A DNA stretch of 64,000 nt from Stutzerimonas stutzeri (GTDB lineage: Bacteria > Pseudomonadota > Gammaproteobacteria > Pseudomonadales > Pseudomonadaceae): positions 1,488,001 to 1,552,000 of the forward strand of contig NZ_JAGQFP010000002.1 in the NCBI RefSeq assembly GCF_019090095.1. The letters are read 5' to 3'. The position numbers and the translations under genes are program-made. The stretch's first letter is position 1. The number at the start of each line of letters is the position of its first letter. A model generated the notes under the pieces. That model was not told the DNA's origin, did no database searches, and was given only the letters and a program-made list of their open reading frames with translations. Positions 1-8,923 of this stretch are shown here, in pieces.

Positions 1-355
1 GTGTATCTCCTGCTCAGGTGTCGAGAATAGATGCGGCTCGGAGGGAGGTAGTCCGCGCTGGTGGCCAGCGCCTGGTGGAACGGAGAAAACTACTGCACCG
101 ATGTTCTTCCGTTTACGCCTGTCTTTCCCTTCGCGCTGCATGCATGCGCATTCTTCGGCCGTTCACGGGCGGCCGTTGTGGCGGGCTGAAGCGTTCCACT
201 CCATGCCCGCGGACCAAGGATCATAGCACCCAGCCTACGCCAAAACCACGCGACAACTGTGTGGGAAAAGGCCTAGGCCAGAGCCCGGTAGCGAGGCTTG
301 TGCGGGCTCGGTGCTGAGTCCCCTTGCGTGGACCGCGAATCCCCGGCGGCGTTCC
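1..355 (-). other. Non-coding leader region of a leftward gene that starts beyond the window edge
   Basis: No convincing coding frame is visible on either strand. On the minus strand an AGGAGA Shine-Dalgarno-like motif (complement of 6-11) lies a few bases from the window edge, so a leftward gene probably begins just outside. A TATGAT hexamer on the minus strand (about 221-226) could be its -10 box, which would give a long leader of roughly 200 nt. No known riboswitch was recognised in that leader. The promoter reading is inference. Confidence 0.3.
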
Positions 356-958
356 TCAGGCAACAAAAACCAACTGGGCGGCAACGCTGAACATCATCGC
401 CGCCACGCCGAGGTCGATCAGCCGCCAGGTCAGCGGGCGGGCCAGCCAGGGTGCAAGCCAGGCCCCACCCAGCGCGAGCAGCAGAAACCACAGCGCCGAT
501 GCGCTGGCGGCGCCCAGGGTGTAGGCGCCGGGTTCGGGCTGCTGGGCGCCGAGCGAGCCGATCAACAGTACCGTGTCGAGATAGACGTGCGGGTTGAGCA
601 AGGTGACCGCCAGTGCGGCGAGCATCACGTTCTGCAGCGAGCGCGGACCCCGCTGTGTCTCTTCCTGCAACGCCTGCGGATAAGCCGCCCGACGCAGCGC
701 GACGGCACCGTAGAACAGCAAGAACAGCACACCGCCCCAGCGCGTGATGTGCAGCAGCAGTGGGCTGGCTGCCAGCACCGCGGCGAGGCCGAAGACGCCG
801 GCGCTCACCAGTACGACGTCACACAGGATGCAGAGCGCGGCGACCGACAGGTGATGTTCGCGTCGCAGGCTCTGAGCCAGGACGAATGCGTTTTGCGCGC
901 CGATTGCGATGATCAGGCCTGCTGCAACCAACAAGCCGTTCACGTAGCTCTGCCACAT
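356..958 (-). CDS. argO: LysE/ArgO-family basic amino acid exporter
   Basis: Inner-membrane exporter of arginine (and probably lysine/canavanine) of the LysE/RhtB superfamily. The 200-residue product begins MWQSYVNGLLVAAGLIIAIG; the GAQNAFVL stretch at about residues 21-28 is the family's conserved N-terminal signature. About six hydrophobic helices fill the protein, matching the family's usual 200-210 residues. The upstream in-frame extension is charged and non-membrane, so the start at 958 was chosen. It is divergent from an ArgP-type LysR gene 96 bp away, the classic exporter/regulator arrangement, so arginine- or lysine-responsive activation by that regulator is expected. Identification is firm; exact substrate is inferred from family and context. 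Confidence 0.9.
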   Translation of the reverse strand: MWQSYVNGLLVAAGLIIAIGAQNAFVLAQSLRREHHLSVAALCILCDVVLVSAGVFGLAAVLAASPLLLHITRWGGVLFLLFYGAVALRRAAYPQALQEETQRGPRSLQNVMLAALAVTLLNPHVYLDTVLLIGSLGAQQPEPGAYTLGAASASALWFLLLALGGAWLAPWLARPLTWRLIDLGVAAMMFSVAAQLVFVA

Positions 959-1054
959 CTTTTTTTGCCTGTTCCGGTAGATCAAGGCTCGCAGTCTCGG
1001 CGGTTGTCTCGTATAAGAAAAACGAAATAGCGTAATGCGCCATAAGGAAAACTG

Positions 1055-1960
1055 ATGTTCGATTACAAGCTGCTGGCGGCTCTGGCAGCGGTGGTAGAGC
1101 AGGCGGGGTTCGATCGGGCCGCGCGGGCGCTGGGTTTGTCGCAATCGGCGGTGTCTCAGCGCATCAAGTTGCTCGAGGCGCGCCTCGGTCAGCCGGTGCT
1201 GTTGCGCGCCAGCCCGCCACAGCCGACCGAGGTGGGTCGGCGTCTACTCAACCACGTGCAACAGGTGCGTCTGCTGGAGCGCGATCTGCAGGGGCAAGTG
1301 CCGGAGCTGGACGAGGGCAGAGTGCCCGAGCGCTTACGTATCGCCCTGAATGCCGACAGCCTGTCGACCTGGTGGGCGCAAGCGGTCGCACCGTTCTGCA
1401 CGGCCAATGCCGTGGTCCTCGATCATCTGGTGGAAGACCAGGACGTAGGGCTCAAGCGTATGCGGGCGGGTGCAGTCGCCGCCTGCGTCTGTGCGGTGGA
1501 GCGCCCTTTGGCCGGGGCGCGCAGTCTGTTTCTTGGGGCCATGCGTTATCGGGCGCTGGCCAGCCCGGCATTCGTCGCGCGACACCTGGGGCCCGGGGCG
1601 CCGGCGCACGCCTTGTTGCGCGCCCCAGCGATTGTGTTCGGCCCGGACGATCAGTTGCAGCACCGCTACTTGGCATCGCTGGGCCTGAATGGCGCCTTCA
1701 GCCATCACCTGTGCCCATCGTCGGAGGGTTTCGTGCGCTTGCTGCAGAGCGATCTCGGATGGGGGCTGGTGCCCGAGTTGCAGGTAGAGGCCGAGCTGGC
1801 CCGCGGCACCTTGGTGGACGTGTTTCGAGGACCGCCCATCGATGTGCCGCTGTACTGGCACCACTGGCGTAACGGCGGGGAGCTGCTTGCCGAACTGACC
1901 CGCCAGCTGACCCGGTCGGTCGGGCAGTGGCTGGTCACCGCAAAAGACGCTAGTTCATGA
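1055..1960 (+). CDS. argP: LysR-family regulator ArgP (IciA-like)
   Basis: Transcriptional regulator of 301 residues. An N-terminal winged helix-turn-helix (about residues 3-60, with SQSAVSQRIKLLEARLGQP) is followed by a LysR substrate-binding domain. The opening MFDYKLLAALAAVVEQAGFD closely resembles ArgP/LysG proteins, in which amino acid co-effectors (Arg, Lys) switch activation of the exporter gene. It is divergent from argO, and the shared 96-bp spacer should hold both promoters and the operator. The 3' end overlaps the convergent small ORF by 11 bp. Confidence is high for ArgP because family resemblance and gene context agree. Confidence 0.88.
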   Translation: MFDYKLLAALAAVVEQAGFDRAARALGLSQSAVSQRIKLLEARLGQPVLLRASPPQPTEVGRRLLNHVQQVRLLERDLQGQVPELDEGRVPERLRIALNADSLSTWWAQAVAPFCTANAVVLDHLVEDQDVGLKRMRAGAVAACVCAVERPLAGARSLFLGAMRYRALASPAFVARHLGPGAPAHALLRAPAIVFGPDDQLQHRYLASLGLNGAFSHHLCPSSEGFVRLLQSDLGWGLVPELQVEAELARGTLVDVFRGPPIDVPLYWHHWRNGGELLAELTRQLTRSVGQWLVTAKDASS

Positions 1961-2231
1961 CCCGCTGGCCGCGATAGATGCGAACCGAGTGCGCATGCCT
2001 GCCATGGGTTTCAGCGGGCGGCGACTTGGTCACGGTGGGGATGGGTAGATCGCTGAAGGTGGCCAGCTGCTTGCCGAGGTCGCGAGTCGTTTCGTCATTC
2101 GAACACAGGCAGGCCGCCAGCATGGCCTGGACGGCATCAGGCTGGCTCAAGCGGATGTCGAGCTGTTGTTCGTCGCGCAGTCGGCGCCGCAGGTGCTGCA
2201 TGCAATCGAGCACGGCCTTGTTGATCTCCAT
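1950..2231 (-). CDS. Small conserved hypothetical protein (93 aa)
   Basis: The product starts MEINKAVLDCMQHLRRRLRD. It is soluble, mostly helical in appearance and rich in charged residues, with a CLCSNDET segment near the middle and no recognised domain. The start at 2231 is chosen because AGAGAG lies about six bases upstream; a longer frame would start at 2252. It converges on argP and overlaps its last 11 bp. Function unknown. It is probably real because it has a clear ribosome binding site and the strand is otherwise empty here. Confidence 0.55.
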   Translation of the reverse strand: MEINKAVLDCMQHLRRRLRDEQQLDIRLSQPDAVQAMLAACLCSNDETTRDLGKQLATFSDLPIPTVTKSPPAETHGRHAHSVRIYRGQRVMN

Positions 2232-2252
2232 GATTCGCTCTCTTGGTCGCAT

Positions 2253-2597
2253 CGTTTTTCCATGCTTAGGCCCGACGTCCTTGTCGGAAAACGCTGTCCG
2301 CTGGCCCTTTCCTCAAAGCAATAGCTGTACCACTCGTGAAGTTTCTTCCGGGCAATCAAGCACGCGGCGGCTCAGGCCCCGGTTTGTCTGTCTTCTTGCA
2401 GGCGAAGCGCCCTCCCTAGTCCTTGGGGCGGGCGCAGGCTGCACCGTCTGTCGCGGTCGGTTTGCACGGTCTTGAGCCGCCGAAGGGCTGCTACGCCTGC
2501 TCTCGGTGCAGCATCGCCGGTCGATGCCGCTGAAGTGGCGCTGCTGAATCGTTATACTGCGCGCTGTTTTTCGCTTCGCGCCGCCAAAGGTAACCCC
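2253..2597. other. Intergenic region with a probable promoter for the coiled-coil gene
   Basis: This 345-bp gap separates a leftward and a rightward gene and must hold both promoters. A good -10 hexamer TATACT sits at 2553-2558 on the plus strand with a weak CTGAAG -35 at 2530-2535 (17-bp spacing), suitable for the gene starting at 2598. No additional coding frame or known RNA was recognised. Promoter assignment is by eye. Confidence 0.4.
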
Positions 2598-3509
2598 ATG
2601 CGCAACGATGCCCACGACGAACTGGACCACGTACCCAGCCTGACCGCCGGCCGTGACCGCGATCCCTATCCTGCGCCTGAACTGGAGCCGATCCAGCGGC
2701 CAGTGGATCGGGACCCGGACGGCCCCCGTTCGCGGCAGAAGCGTCGCGCGGCGGGCACCGCGCCGCTGTGGATCCTGATCGTGGCGCTGTTCTGCGCACT
2801 GGGTGCGCTGGGCTGGTGGAGCGACCAACAGGTCTCCAGGCTCGAGGCCCAGTTGGTCGCGACCCAGGAGAGCTTTGCCCGTATCAGCGAGGACGCCACC
2901 GGCCGGCTGCAGGATATCTCCGGCAAGATCGTGGCGACCGAGTCCAACGTGACCACCGAAGGCGAGGCCTTGAAGCTGCGCATCAAGCAACTGGAGAAGC
3001 AGGCGCTGGATCTGGCGGAGCAGCAGCGCGCCATGGCGACCGAGCAGCAGAGCCTGCTTGGCAGGCAGGGCAACCAGGACAAGCGCCTCGATGAGCAGGG
3101 CATCCGCGTCGGCCGCGTCGTCAGCGACATGCGCGAGTACCAGGCCAGCTCCGCGACGCTCGCCGAGACGATCAAGGGTCTCAGCGACGAGCAAGCGGCG
3201 CTCAAGTCGTCGGTGGCCGGGCTTAAGGGAACGGCCGATGAAATGGGCAAGCTGTCGGCTCGGATCGATGGGTTGAGCAAGGATGTCGCCGCGTTGAAAC
3301 AGCGCGGTGACGCCAGCCAGGCGGTCAGTCGCCTCGAGCAGGATCTGTTGGTGCTGCGCAGCGAGGTGGACAACCGACCATCGGCCCCGGCAGCGGCCCC
3401 GGGCGTCAAGACGGCCGAGTTCGACTCCTTCCGCGCTCAAGTGACCCGCACCATCAATTCGCTGCAAGGCCAGGTCGCCAATCTGCAGCAACAGCTGGAT
3501 CAGCGATAA
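2598..3509 (+). CDS. Single-pass membrane protein with long coiled coil
   Basis: A 303-residue protein with a charged proline-rich cytoplasmic N-terminus (about 1-55), one transmembrane helix (about 57-75, APLWILIVALFCALGALGWW) and then about 200 residues of heptad-rich, Gln/Glu/Lys/Leu-rich sequence. The C-terminal part probably projects into the periplasm as a coiled coil, ending in a Gln-rich tail. The start MRNDAHDELDH was chosen over a longer frame beginning at 2472 because the extension looks non-coding and a plausible -10 lies just upstream of 2598. I do not recognise a catalytic domain. The topology suggests a structural or scaffold role, but function is unknown. Confidence 0.75.
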   Translation: MRNDAHDELDHVPSLTAGRDRDPYPAPELEPIQRPVDRDPDGPRSRQKRRAAGTAPLWILIVALFCALGALGWWSDQQVSRLEAQLVATQESFARISEDATGRLQDISGKIVATESNVTTEGEALKLRIKQLEKQALDLAEQQRAMATEQQSLLGRQGNQDKRLDEQGIRVGRVVSDMREYQASSATLAETIKGLSDEQAALKSSVAGLKGTADEMGKLSARIDGLSKDVAALKQRGDASQAVSRLEQDLLVLRSEVDNRPSAPAAAPGVKTAEFDSFRAQVTRTINSLQGQVANLQQQLDQR

Positions 3510-3530
3510 CGCGTCAAACCGCCAAGAAAA

Positions 3531-3559
3531 AAGCCGCTGCACAGCGAGTGCAGCGGCTT
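3531..3559. terminator. Bidirectional rho-independent terminator
   Basis: AAGCCGCTGCAC and GTGCAGCGGCTT form a perfect GC-rich stem with a short loop. A-rich sequence precedes it on the plus strand, which gives a U-tract for leftward transcripts. It lies between the convergent coiled-coil and esterase genes and probably serves both. Confidence 0.85.
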
Positions 3560-3589
3560 GGCAAGGCAGCCAAACGAGGAGCGTCGCAG

Positions 3590-5551
3590 TTACAGATCCA
3601 GCGCCAGGGACAGGCCAACGCCCTGGTTGCGGTTGTCGTTGCCCTGATAGTTGTAGTTGGCGCGCAGGCTCAGCCCGGGCGCCAGTTGATGGGCAACGCC
3701 CAGGCTGAATCGGGTCTGGTCGCCGGTAGGAACAGCCCCGGGCAGCGCGAAGGTGTTGTTCGCCACGCTGTTGAGTGACATCCGCAGGTCGTCGCGTTCA
3801 TCGTCCTTGCGCTCGACCTCGCGGGCCACGTTGGCAAACAGGCGTGTGCGATCGGTCAGCGCATAGTTGCCGAACAGGCCTACCGACAGGCGCAGCGATT
3901 CAAGCTCTTGATCCTCGAAACTCAAGGCCGTCGAGCTGGCGCCTTTTTCGCTATAGCCGTCCACTTCGATCTTCTGATAGCTGGCCCCGATGAACGGGCC
4001 GAACTGCAGCGGATCGCCGATCTGCATCAGGTTGAAGCCGGATTTGGCCGAGACACCCCAGAGCATGCCTTCAGTGCTGCCTTTTTCCGAACGCTCCGTG
4101 ATACCCAGCGCGAAGGTGCGATCCAGCGAGTCGTAGTCGAGATAGCCGGCGCTGGCGCTGAAGTCGGCGAAAAATCGATCCTGATGAAAGCTGGCGAACG
4201 CGGTGCCCAGATAGCTGCGCATGTCGTAGTCCGAATCGCCTTCGCCCAGGCTCAACGAATTTTGCGCCAAGCCCAGGCTAAGGCCCGCCAGCCAGCTCTC
4301 ACTGACCCGATTGGTGATGCCGATCGCCAGTGTGGGGCTGTCACCATCGCCGCCGCCGAAACCATCGTACTCGGGCCGGTTGTAGCCACCTTGAACGAAG
4401 GTGCGCCAGCGACCCACCGACTGCCACCGGCCACGCTGTGCATCGAGTTCGTTGTCGAGCATTTGCAGGTGATTGCGCAACGCCGAGCGCCCCATCTCCG
4501 GCAATCGCGAAATCTCTGCCGGGGCGGAAAGGATCGAGTAGACGTAGTCGGCACTGATCTGGTGAACCGCCGTGGTCGGGTGCACGGCATCGTTGAACAG
4601 CAAGCGGTCTGGATCGGCGTTGGCATTGGTATTGGCAACGAGGCCGGTCAACCCGTAGGTGGGGTCGCTCACGCAGCCGTCACCGCTGAAGCAGACGGTC
4701 GCCTGGTCGATGGTCGGATCGAAGCCGAAGCGGGCAAGGTCGGCGCGAACTTCCGAGAGCAGCAGGCGGTTGTTCAGCAACACGTAATTGCCGCCCTGCG
4801 CCTGAAGGCCGGCGGCAAGCTCGGCATTGAAGCTATCGCTCAGGTTGTTCAGCAGGGTGCTGAAGCCGGGCATGCTGTTGCCCAGCGGTGTATCGCCGAC
4901 ATTGGGCAGGTCGGAAATCACGATGTAGCGGGCGCCAGCCGCCTGTAGCACCCGGACAGCCTCCACCATATTGGCGGCCGATTGCGCCATGGTGATCGTC
5001 GGTACGGTCCCGTTGACGAGCTGGAAGATGTCGTTGGCGCCGCCGTTGAGGTAGTACAAGCCGTCCGGGTCGACTTGAGGGTTCTCCACCAGATAGCCCA
5101 GACGGCTGCGGGTAGCGACACCGGGAACCGTGACGGTCGAATTGCCGGTCAACGAGTCGAGAATCTGATCCGAACGGTAACCCCCGACCGCATAGTTGGT
5201 GCCATCCGGGTTACCGGTCAGAGCGCCGGGTAGCAGCGGCGTGGAGGGGAGCGATTGCAGGCCCAGGCGGTTGGCGAGTACCTGGGTAACAACCTGGCCG
5301 TAGTACTCGCTATTGTCGGACGTGTAGTTTGGGCCGGTACGGTTGGTAAAGCGCAGTCCTCCGGTGGGATTGCCGTCCAGTAGGCTGCCGGTGGCCAGCA
5401 GCGGGCTACCCAGGTCGGGAAAGTTTCCGGCATCGCTCAGCGAATCACCGAAATTGACGAACTGCGTGTACGGGCTGGTCGCCGCGTCTACCGCAACCGG
5501 CACGGCCGCCAGTAGCACCGCGAGAGCAAGGGGCTTTAGAACGCTCTGCAC
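3590..5551 (-). CDS. estA: EstA-type GDSL esterase autotransporter
   Basis: Outer-membrane autotransporter esterase of 653 residues, the usual EstA size. A signal peptide (about 1-24, ending VDAA) precedes a GDSL passenger domain: block I FGDSLSDAGNF near residue 34, GGAND in block III, and DAVHPT carrying the catalytic Asp/His pair near residue 320. From about residue 380 a beta-barrel translocator follows, ending in alternating residues GLSLALDL. EstA-family proteins hydrolyse short acyl esters at the cell surface and affect rhamnolipid formation and motility in P. aeruginosa. The start codon is GTG with AAGGAG six bases upstream. The leader contains a TTGTTGTTCTT-like low-complexity tract. 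Confidence 0.93.
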   Translation of the reverse strand: MQSVLKPLALAVLLAAVPVAVDAATSPYTQFVNFGDSLSDAGNFPDLGSPLLATGSLLDGNPTGGLRFTNRTGPNYTSDNSEYYGQVVTQVLANRLGLQSLPSTPLLPGALTGNPDGTNYAVGGYRSDQILDSLTGNSTVTVPGVATRSRLGYLVENPQVDPDGLYYLNGGANDIFQLVNGTVPTITMAQSAANMVEAVRVLQAAGARYIVISDLPNVGDTPLGNSMPGFSTLLNNLSDSFNAELAAGLQAQGGNYVLLNNRLLLSEVRADLARFGFDPTIDQATVCFSGDGCVSDPTYGLTGLVANTNANADPDRLLFNDAVHPTTAVHQISADYVYSILSAPAEISRLPEMGRSALRNHLQMLDNELDAQRGRWQSVGRWRTFVQGGYNRPEYDGFGGGDGDSPTLAIGITNRVSESWLAGLSLGLAQNSLSLGEGDSDYDMRSYLGTAFASFHQDRFFADFSASAGYLDYDSLDRTFALGITERSEKGSTEGMLWGVSAKSGFNLMQIGDPLQFGPFIGASYQKIEVDGYSEKGASSTALSFEDQELESLRLSVGLFGNYALTDRTRLFANVAREVERKDDERDDLRMSLNSVANNTFALPGAVPTGDQTRFSLGVAHQLAPGLSLRANYNYQGNDNRNQGVGLSLALDL

Positions 5552-5925
5552 AGGCTTCTCCTTATTGTTGTTCTTGTTGTTGTTCTTGGCTTGCGGAGAT
5601 CAGGTCTCCGGTAGATCAACGCTAGCCCGCTCAGCTAACTGGCATAAGCGCTCTTAAGCGCCATTTGTCGGACGGTGGTGTGTCGCTCGAACGGATGACG
5701 CCGTGCGGTCCGGCCAGTGTTCGGCTTGTTACAAATTATTTTCGGGTTGCTGGCTCCCGGCTTCGGCATTTCGGCCGTAACGCTGGGAAGCCCCGCGGCC
5801 TGGAGGGCTGTGCAGGCAGCGCCGACTCGATGGAGGCGCCACCGAATGCCGACGACCGGGTGGGGCGGGTGATGCTTTGCGTTGATGTCATGGTGATATC
5901 ATTCGCTGCCGACTGACACCCGGGC
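5552..5925. other. Divergent intergenic region between estA and a diguanylate cyclase gene
   Basis: A 374-bp gap holding the promoters of two divergent genes. The minus-strand leader of estA contains a tandem TTG/TTC-rich tract (about 5561-5587) and a GCGCTTAAGAGCGC palindrome (about 5648-5661). No further gene was seen. Confidence 0.4.
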
Positions 5926-7155
5926 GTGAACGCCCATCCATTGCTCATGGTGAATAGAGAAATGCCGTCCTTGATCGACCTGCTGTCGAGCCGCCTGGCG
6001 ATCCTGCTACCCAGCGAGCTGCGGACCAACGAATGGGTGAAGCTGGCCGCGCCGAACCGGCATCCGTTGCTGTTGACCCAACGCCGCGCGACCTTGATCG
6101 TCAATCGTGTCAGGTTGTTCGCCTTCCTGTTCGCGGTGCTCACGCCAATATGGGGCGTGATCGACCTGATGGCCTTCAGTTATCCGCTATGGCTCGGTCT
6201 GGCAACGTTTCGCCTGCTCGCCTGCGCGGCCTTCGCCTGTCTGCTGATGTTCTATCGGCCCAGCGGCAATCTGTTCGATGCGTACCGCGCCGTTGCGTTG
6301 CTGTTCGCGATCCCGACAGCCTTCTATATCGCCTCGCACACATTGCTCGGCCATTATCAGCTGACCGCATTTTCCGCTGCCGTGGCCTCGGGCTACGCCT
6401 TTCTGCCATTCGTGTTGATGGCCGGCCTGGCGATATTTCCACTGACGCTGCTGGAAAACCTGGCAATGGCCAGCCTGCTGCTGTTGGCTCAGGTGGTGGC
6501 GGGTTATCTGTCCTGGTCGACGCTGAACTGGCCATCGTTCGCCGGCGGCTTCTGGTTGCTGATGCTGATCGCCGGGGTCGCGGTGCTGGCAAGCCTCAGC
6601 CAGCTGGCATTCATGATCGCGCTGGTGCGCCAGGCCATCCGTGATCCGCTCACCGGAGTCTTTTCCCGTGGCAGCGGTCAGGAAATCCTCAAACTGCAAT
6701 GGGACACGGCGCGCCGACACGACACCGGGCTCGCCGTCGCCTTCATCGATCTGGATCACTTCAAGGCAATCAACGATACCTTCGGTCACGACGCCGGCGA
6801 TCGAGTCCTCTGCGAATGCACGCAGAACATGTTCGCAAGCCTGCGCAGTACCGATACCCTGCTGCGCTGGGGAGGCGAGGAGTTCGTCGTGATCATGCCC
6901 GATACCGATCTGGCGCAGGCGCGCATGGCCTTGGAGCGTATGGTGCGCAGTGGCCTCGGGTTGCGGCCCGATGGCAGCACCCTGACCGCCAGCATTGGGC
7001 TGGCTGAACGCTGCGCCGACTTCGCCGAAAGTGCGCAGGAGTTGCTCGACATCGCCGACCGGCGGATGTACCTGGCGAAAGCCGCCGGCCGCAACCGTCT
7101 GTGTTTCGAGTCGGACGACGCGGAGCTGTCCGGCGCCAGTCTTCCCACGGCTTGA
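5926..7155 (+). CDS. Membrane-bound diguanylate cyclase (GGDEF)
   Basis: Makes cyclic di-GMP. The N-terminal half has five or six hydrophobic helices (about residues 60-235), and the C-terminal GGDEF domain (about 245-400) carries an intact GGEEF active loop (RWGGEEFVVIMP) and DHFKAINDTFGHDAGD. No RxxD product-inhibition motif is obvious directly before the loop. The start is uncertain: GTG at 5926 gives 409 residues, while ATGs at 5947 and 5962 give slightly shorter proteins, and none has a strong ribosome binding site. The 3' end is seven bases from the convergent pncB stop with no terminator seen between. The sensed signal is unknown. Confidence 0.88.
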   Translation: MNAHPLLMVNREMPSLIDLLSSRLAILLPSELRTNEWVKLAAPNRHPLLLTQRRATLIVNRVRLFAFLFAVLTPIWGVIDLMAFSYPLWLGLATFRLLACAAFACLLMFYRPSGNLFDAYRAVALLFAIPTAFYIASHTLLGHYQLTAFSAAVASGYAFLPFVLMAGLAIFPLTLLENLAMASLLLLAQVVAGYLSWSTLNWPSFAGGFWLLMLIAGVAVLASLSQLAFMIALVRQAIRDPLTGVFSRGSGQEILKLQWDTARRHDTGLAVAFIDLDHFKAINDTFGHDAGDRVLCECTQNMFASLRSTDTLLRWGGEEFVVIMPDTDLAQARMALERMVRSGLGLRPDGSTLTASIGLAERCADFAESAQELLDIADRRMYLAKAAGRNRLCFESDDAELSGASLPTA

Positions 7156-7162
7156 GCGGGTT

Positions 7163-8362
7163 TTAGTGCTTCACCGAAAACACGTGCTTGAGGTAGGCGA
7201 CGAACGCCTCGTCGCGGCACATGGTTTTGCCGGGCGAGTCTGAGATCTTGGCCACCGGCTGCCCGTTGCAGCTGGTCATCTTGATCACCATGTTGGTGGG
7301 CTCGACCCCCGGGATGTCGCAGGTCAGCTGAGTGCCGATGCCATAGCTGGTATTGCTGCGTCCGGCCAGCGCGCGGTAGATGCCCAAGGCTTTGGGAAAA
7401 TCCAGGCCATCGGAGAACACCAGCTGCCGGGTCATCGGGTCGATCCCCAGCCGACGATAATGGGCGATGGCCTTCTCCGCCCACTCGATCGGGTCGCCCG
7501 AGTCGTGGCGCAGACCGTCGAACAGCTTCGCCAGGTAGAGATCGAAATCGGCGGTGAAAGCGTCCATGGTGATGCAATCGGTGATGGCGATGCCCAGCGC
7601 GCCGCGGTATTCCCGGGCCCAGCAGTCGAGCGCAGCGCTCTGACTGTCGATCAACCTCGGGCCAAGCTGTTGATGGGCCATGATCCACTCATGCGCCATG
7701 GTCCCCATGGGCTTGAGCTTCAGCTTGTGTGCCAGATGAAGGTTGCTGGTACCGACGAAATTACCGGGGAAATCTGCTTTCAGCCGCTCGACGACCCGGG
7801 CCTGCACGGCGAAGGAAAAGCGTCGACGGGTGCCGAAGTCGGCCAGGTTGAACCCCGCCAGCTCCTGCTCGCTGGCCTCGGCCTTCAGCCATTCGAGTTT
7901 TTCATCGAGACGTGCTTCGGCCTGCTCCAGGGTCACCTCGGGGTAGCGGACCCGATTGCGTACCTCGCTGATGATCGCCAGCAGCGGCACCTCGAACAGG
8001 ATCACATGCAACCAGGGGCCGCGCAGATAGACCACCAGTTCGCCGGCCTCGAGTTCGACGCGTACATAGCGCGGATCGAAGCGGAACAGGCCGAGAAACC
8101 GGATGAAGTCCGGCTGCATGTAGGGAATATTTTCGAGAAAGGCCAGCTCTGCCGGCTCGAACCGCAGCTCTGCCAGCGCCTCCATCTGCTCGCGGATGGC
8201 GTCGAGGTAGGGCGAGAGGTCTTCCTCGGAGCGGCTGCGAAAGGCCCATTCGACCTCTGCGTTCGGGTAGTGGTGCAGCACGGCCTGCATCATCGTCAGC
8301 TTGTAGTAGTCGGTATCCATCAAGCTCTGGATGATCCGGTTGGTAAACGCGCTGACGCCCAT
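7163..8362 (-). CDS. pncB: Nicotinate phosphoribosyltransferase
   Basis: Converts nicotinate and PRPP, with ATP, to nicotinate mononucleotide in the NAD salvage (Preiss-Handler) pathway; cytosolic. The 399-residue length matches the bacterial PncB family. Recognisable features are the N-terminal [18 protein letters not shown] segment, GTRRRFSF near residue 180, GTSN/HEW around 210-230, and the [11 protein letters not shown] stretch near residue 320. A tiny zinc-ribbon ORF lies 27 bp upstream on the same strand and may be co-transcribed. No pncA or nadE is next to it here. Confidence 0.94.
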   Translation of the reverse strand: MGVSAFTNRIIQSLMDTDYYKLTMMQAVLHHYPNAEVEWAFRSRSEEDLSPYLDAIREQMEALAELRFEPAELAFLENIPYMQPDFIRFLGLFRFDPRYVRVELEAGELVVYLRGPWLHVILFEVPLLAIISEVRNRVRYPEVTLEQAEARLDEKLEWLKAEASEQELAGFNLADFGTRRRFSFAVQARVVERLKADFPGNFVGTSNLHLAHKLKLKPMGTMAHEWIMAHQQLGPRLIDSQSAALDCWAREYRGALGIAITDCITMDAFTADFDLYLAKLFDGLRHDSGDPIEWAEKAIAHYRRLGIDPMTRQLVFSDGLDFPKALGIYRALAGRSNTSYGIGTQLTCDIPGVEPTNMVIKMTSCNGQPVAKISDSPGKTMCRDEAFVAYLKHVFSVKH

Positions 8363-8389
8363 GAAGGTGCTCCCGAGTCCATGACGGCT

Positions 8390-8569
8390 TCAGGCGCCGC
8401 CGATGCCTTCGATCACCTTACCGGTACCGCCGCAGTTTGTGCATTCCCCTCTGTCGACGCGCCCGCTGCCGCTGCACACCGGACAGATATTTTCGCCGGT
8501 GCCGGGGGTTCCGGGTGCTGCTTCGTCGCCGGGATTGGTGGGGGCGTTCGGACTATCGAAATCTTTCAT
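8390..8569 (-). CDS. Tiny DnaJ-type zinc-ribbon protein (59 aa)
   Basis: A 59-residue ORF. After a Pro/Gly/Asp-rich N-terminal half, residues 29-50 read CPVCSGSGRVDRGECTNCGG followed by TG. The two CxxC pairs (Cys29/32 and Cys43/46) within CxxCxGxG-like repeats match half of a DnaJ zinc-binding domain, so a single zinc ion is likely bound. It lies directly upstream of pncB on the same strand. The ribosome binding site is weak. Role unknown; it could be a small chaperone-like or nucleic-acid-binding protein. The zinc-ribbon spacing makes a chance ORF unlikely. Confidence 0.65.
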   Translation of the reverse strand: MKDFDSPNAPTNPGDEAAPGTPGTGENICPVCSGSGRVDRGECTNCGGTGKVIEGIGGA

Positions 8570-8700
8570 GGTCGTTACAGTTCCAAACTTGGTTCGCTGA
8601 CCGTTTATGGTCTTCGATAATAACTATCGGCCCGACTTGTGCGTCGACTTATTGTCGCGACGCAATCCCTGAAAGAACTATCGTTAAAAAACGGCAATAA

Positions 8701-8731
8701 AAAAGGCAAAGGCTTTTGACCTTTGCCTTTT
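8701..8731 (-). terminator. Rho-independent terminator of the KGG stress-protein gene
   Basis: AAAAGGCAAAGG pairs with CCTTTGCCTTTT around a seven-base loop. Read on the minus strand the stem is followed by a run of Ts, just past the stop of the leftward 58-aa gene. Confidence 0.85.
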
Positions 8732-8746
8732 TTATAAAAGGACCTA

Positions 8747-8923
8747 TCAGCTGTTGCTGTTACGTCCGCCGCCGTGGCTGTTCTGTCCGCCTTTGCGGCC
8801 AGCTTCGGAAGCCTTCTCGCGGTCGTTGGCGAAGTTGCCGCCGCTGTTGTGGCCACCCTTCTTACCAGCCTCGGACGCTTTTTCGCGATCGTTGGCAAAG
8901 TTGCCAGGATTCTTGTTTGCCAT
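8747..8923 (-). CDS. KGG-repeat (con-10/YciG-like) general stress protein, 58 aa
   Basis: A 58-residue hydrophilic Gly/Asn/Lys-rich protein made of two 22-residue repeats, each containing GNFANDREKASEAG followed by (K/R)KGG. This is the stress-induced KGG motif found in YciG/con-10 proteins, which are induced in stationary phase, desiccation or osmotic stress and are probably disordered protectants. A strong AGGAG precedes the ATG, and a clear terminator follows the gene, so it is a monocistronic unit. Identification comes from the motif; function is family-level. Confidence 0.85.
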   Translation of the reverse strand: MANKNPGNFANDREKASEAGKKGGHNSGGNFANDREKASEAGRKGGQNSHGGGRNSNS

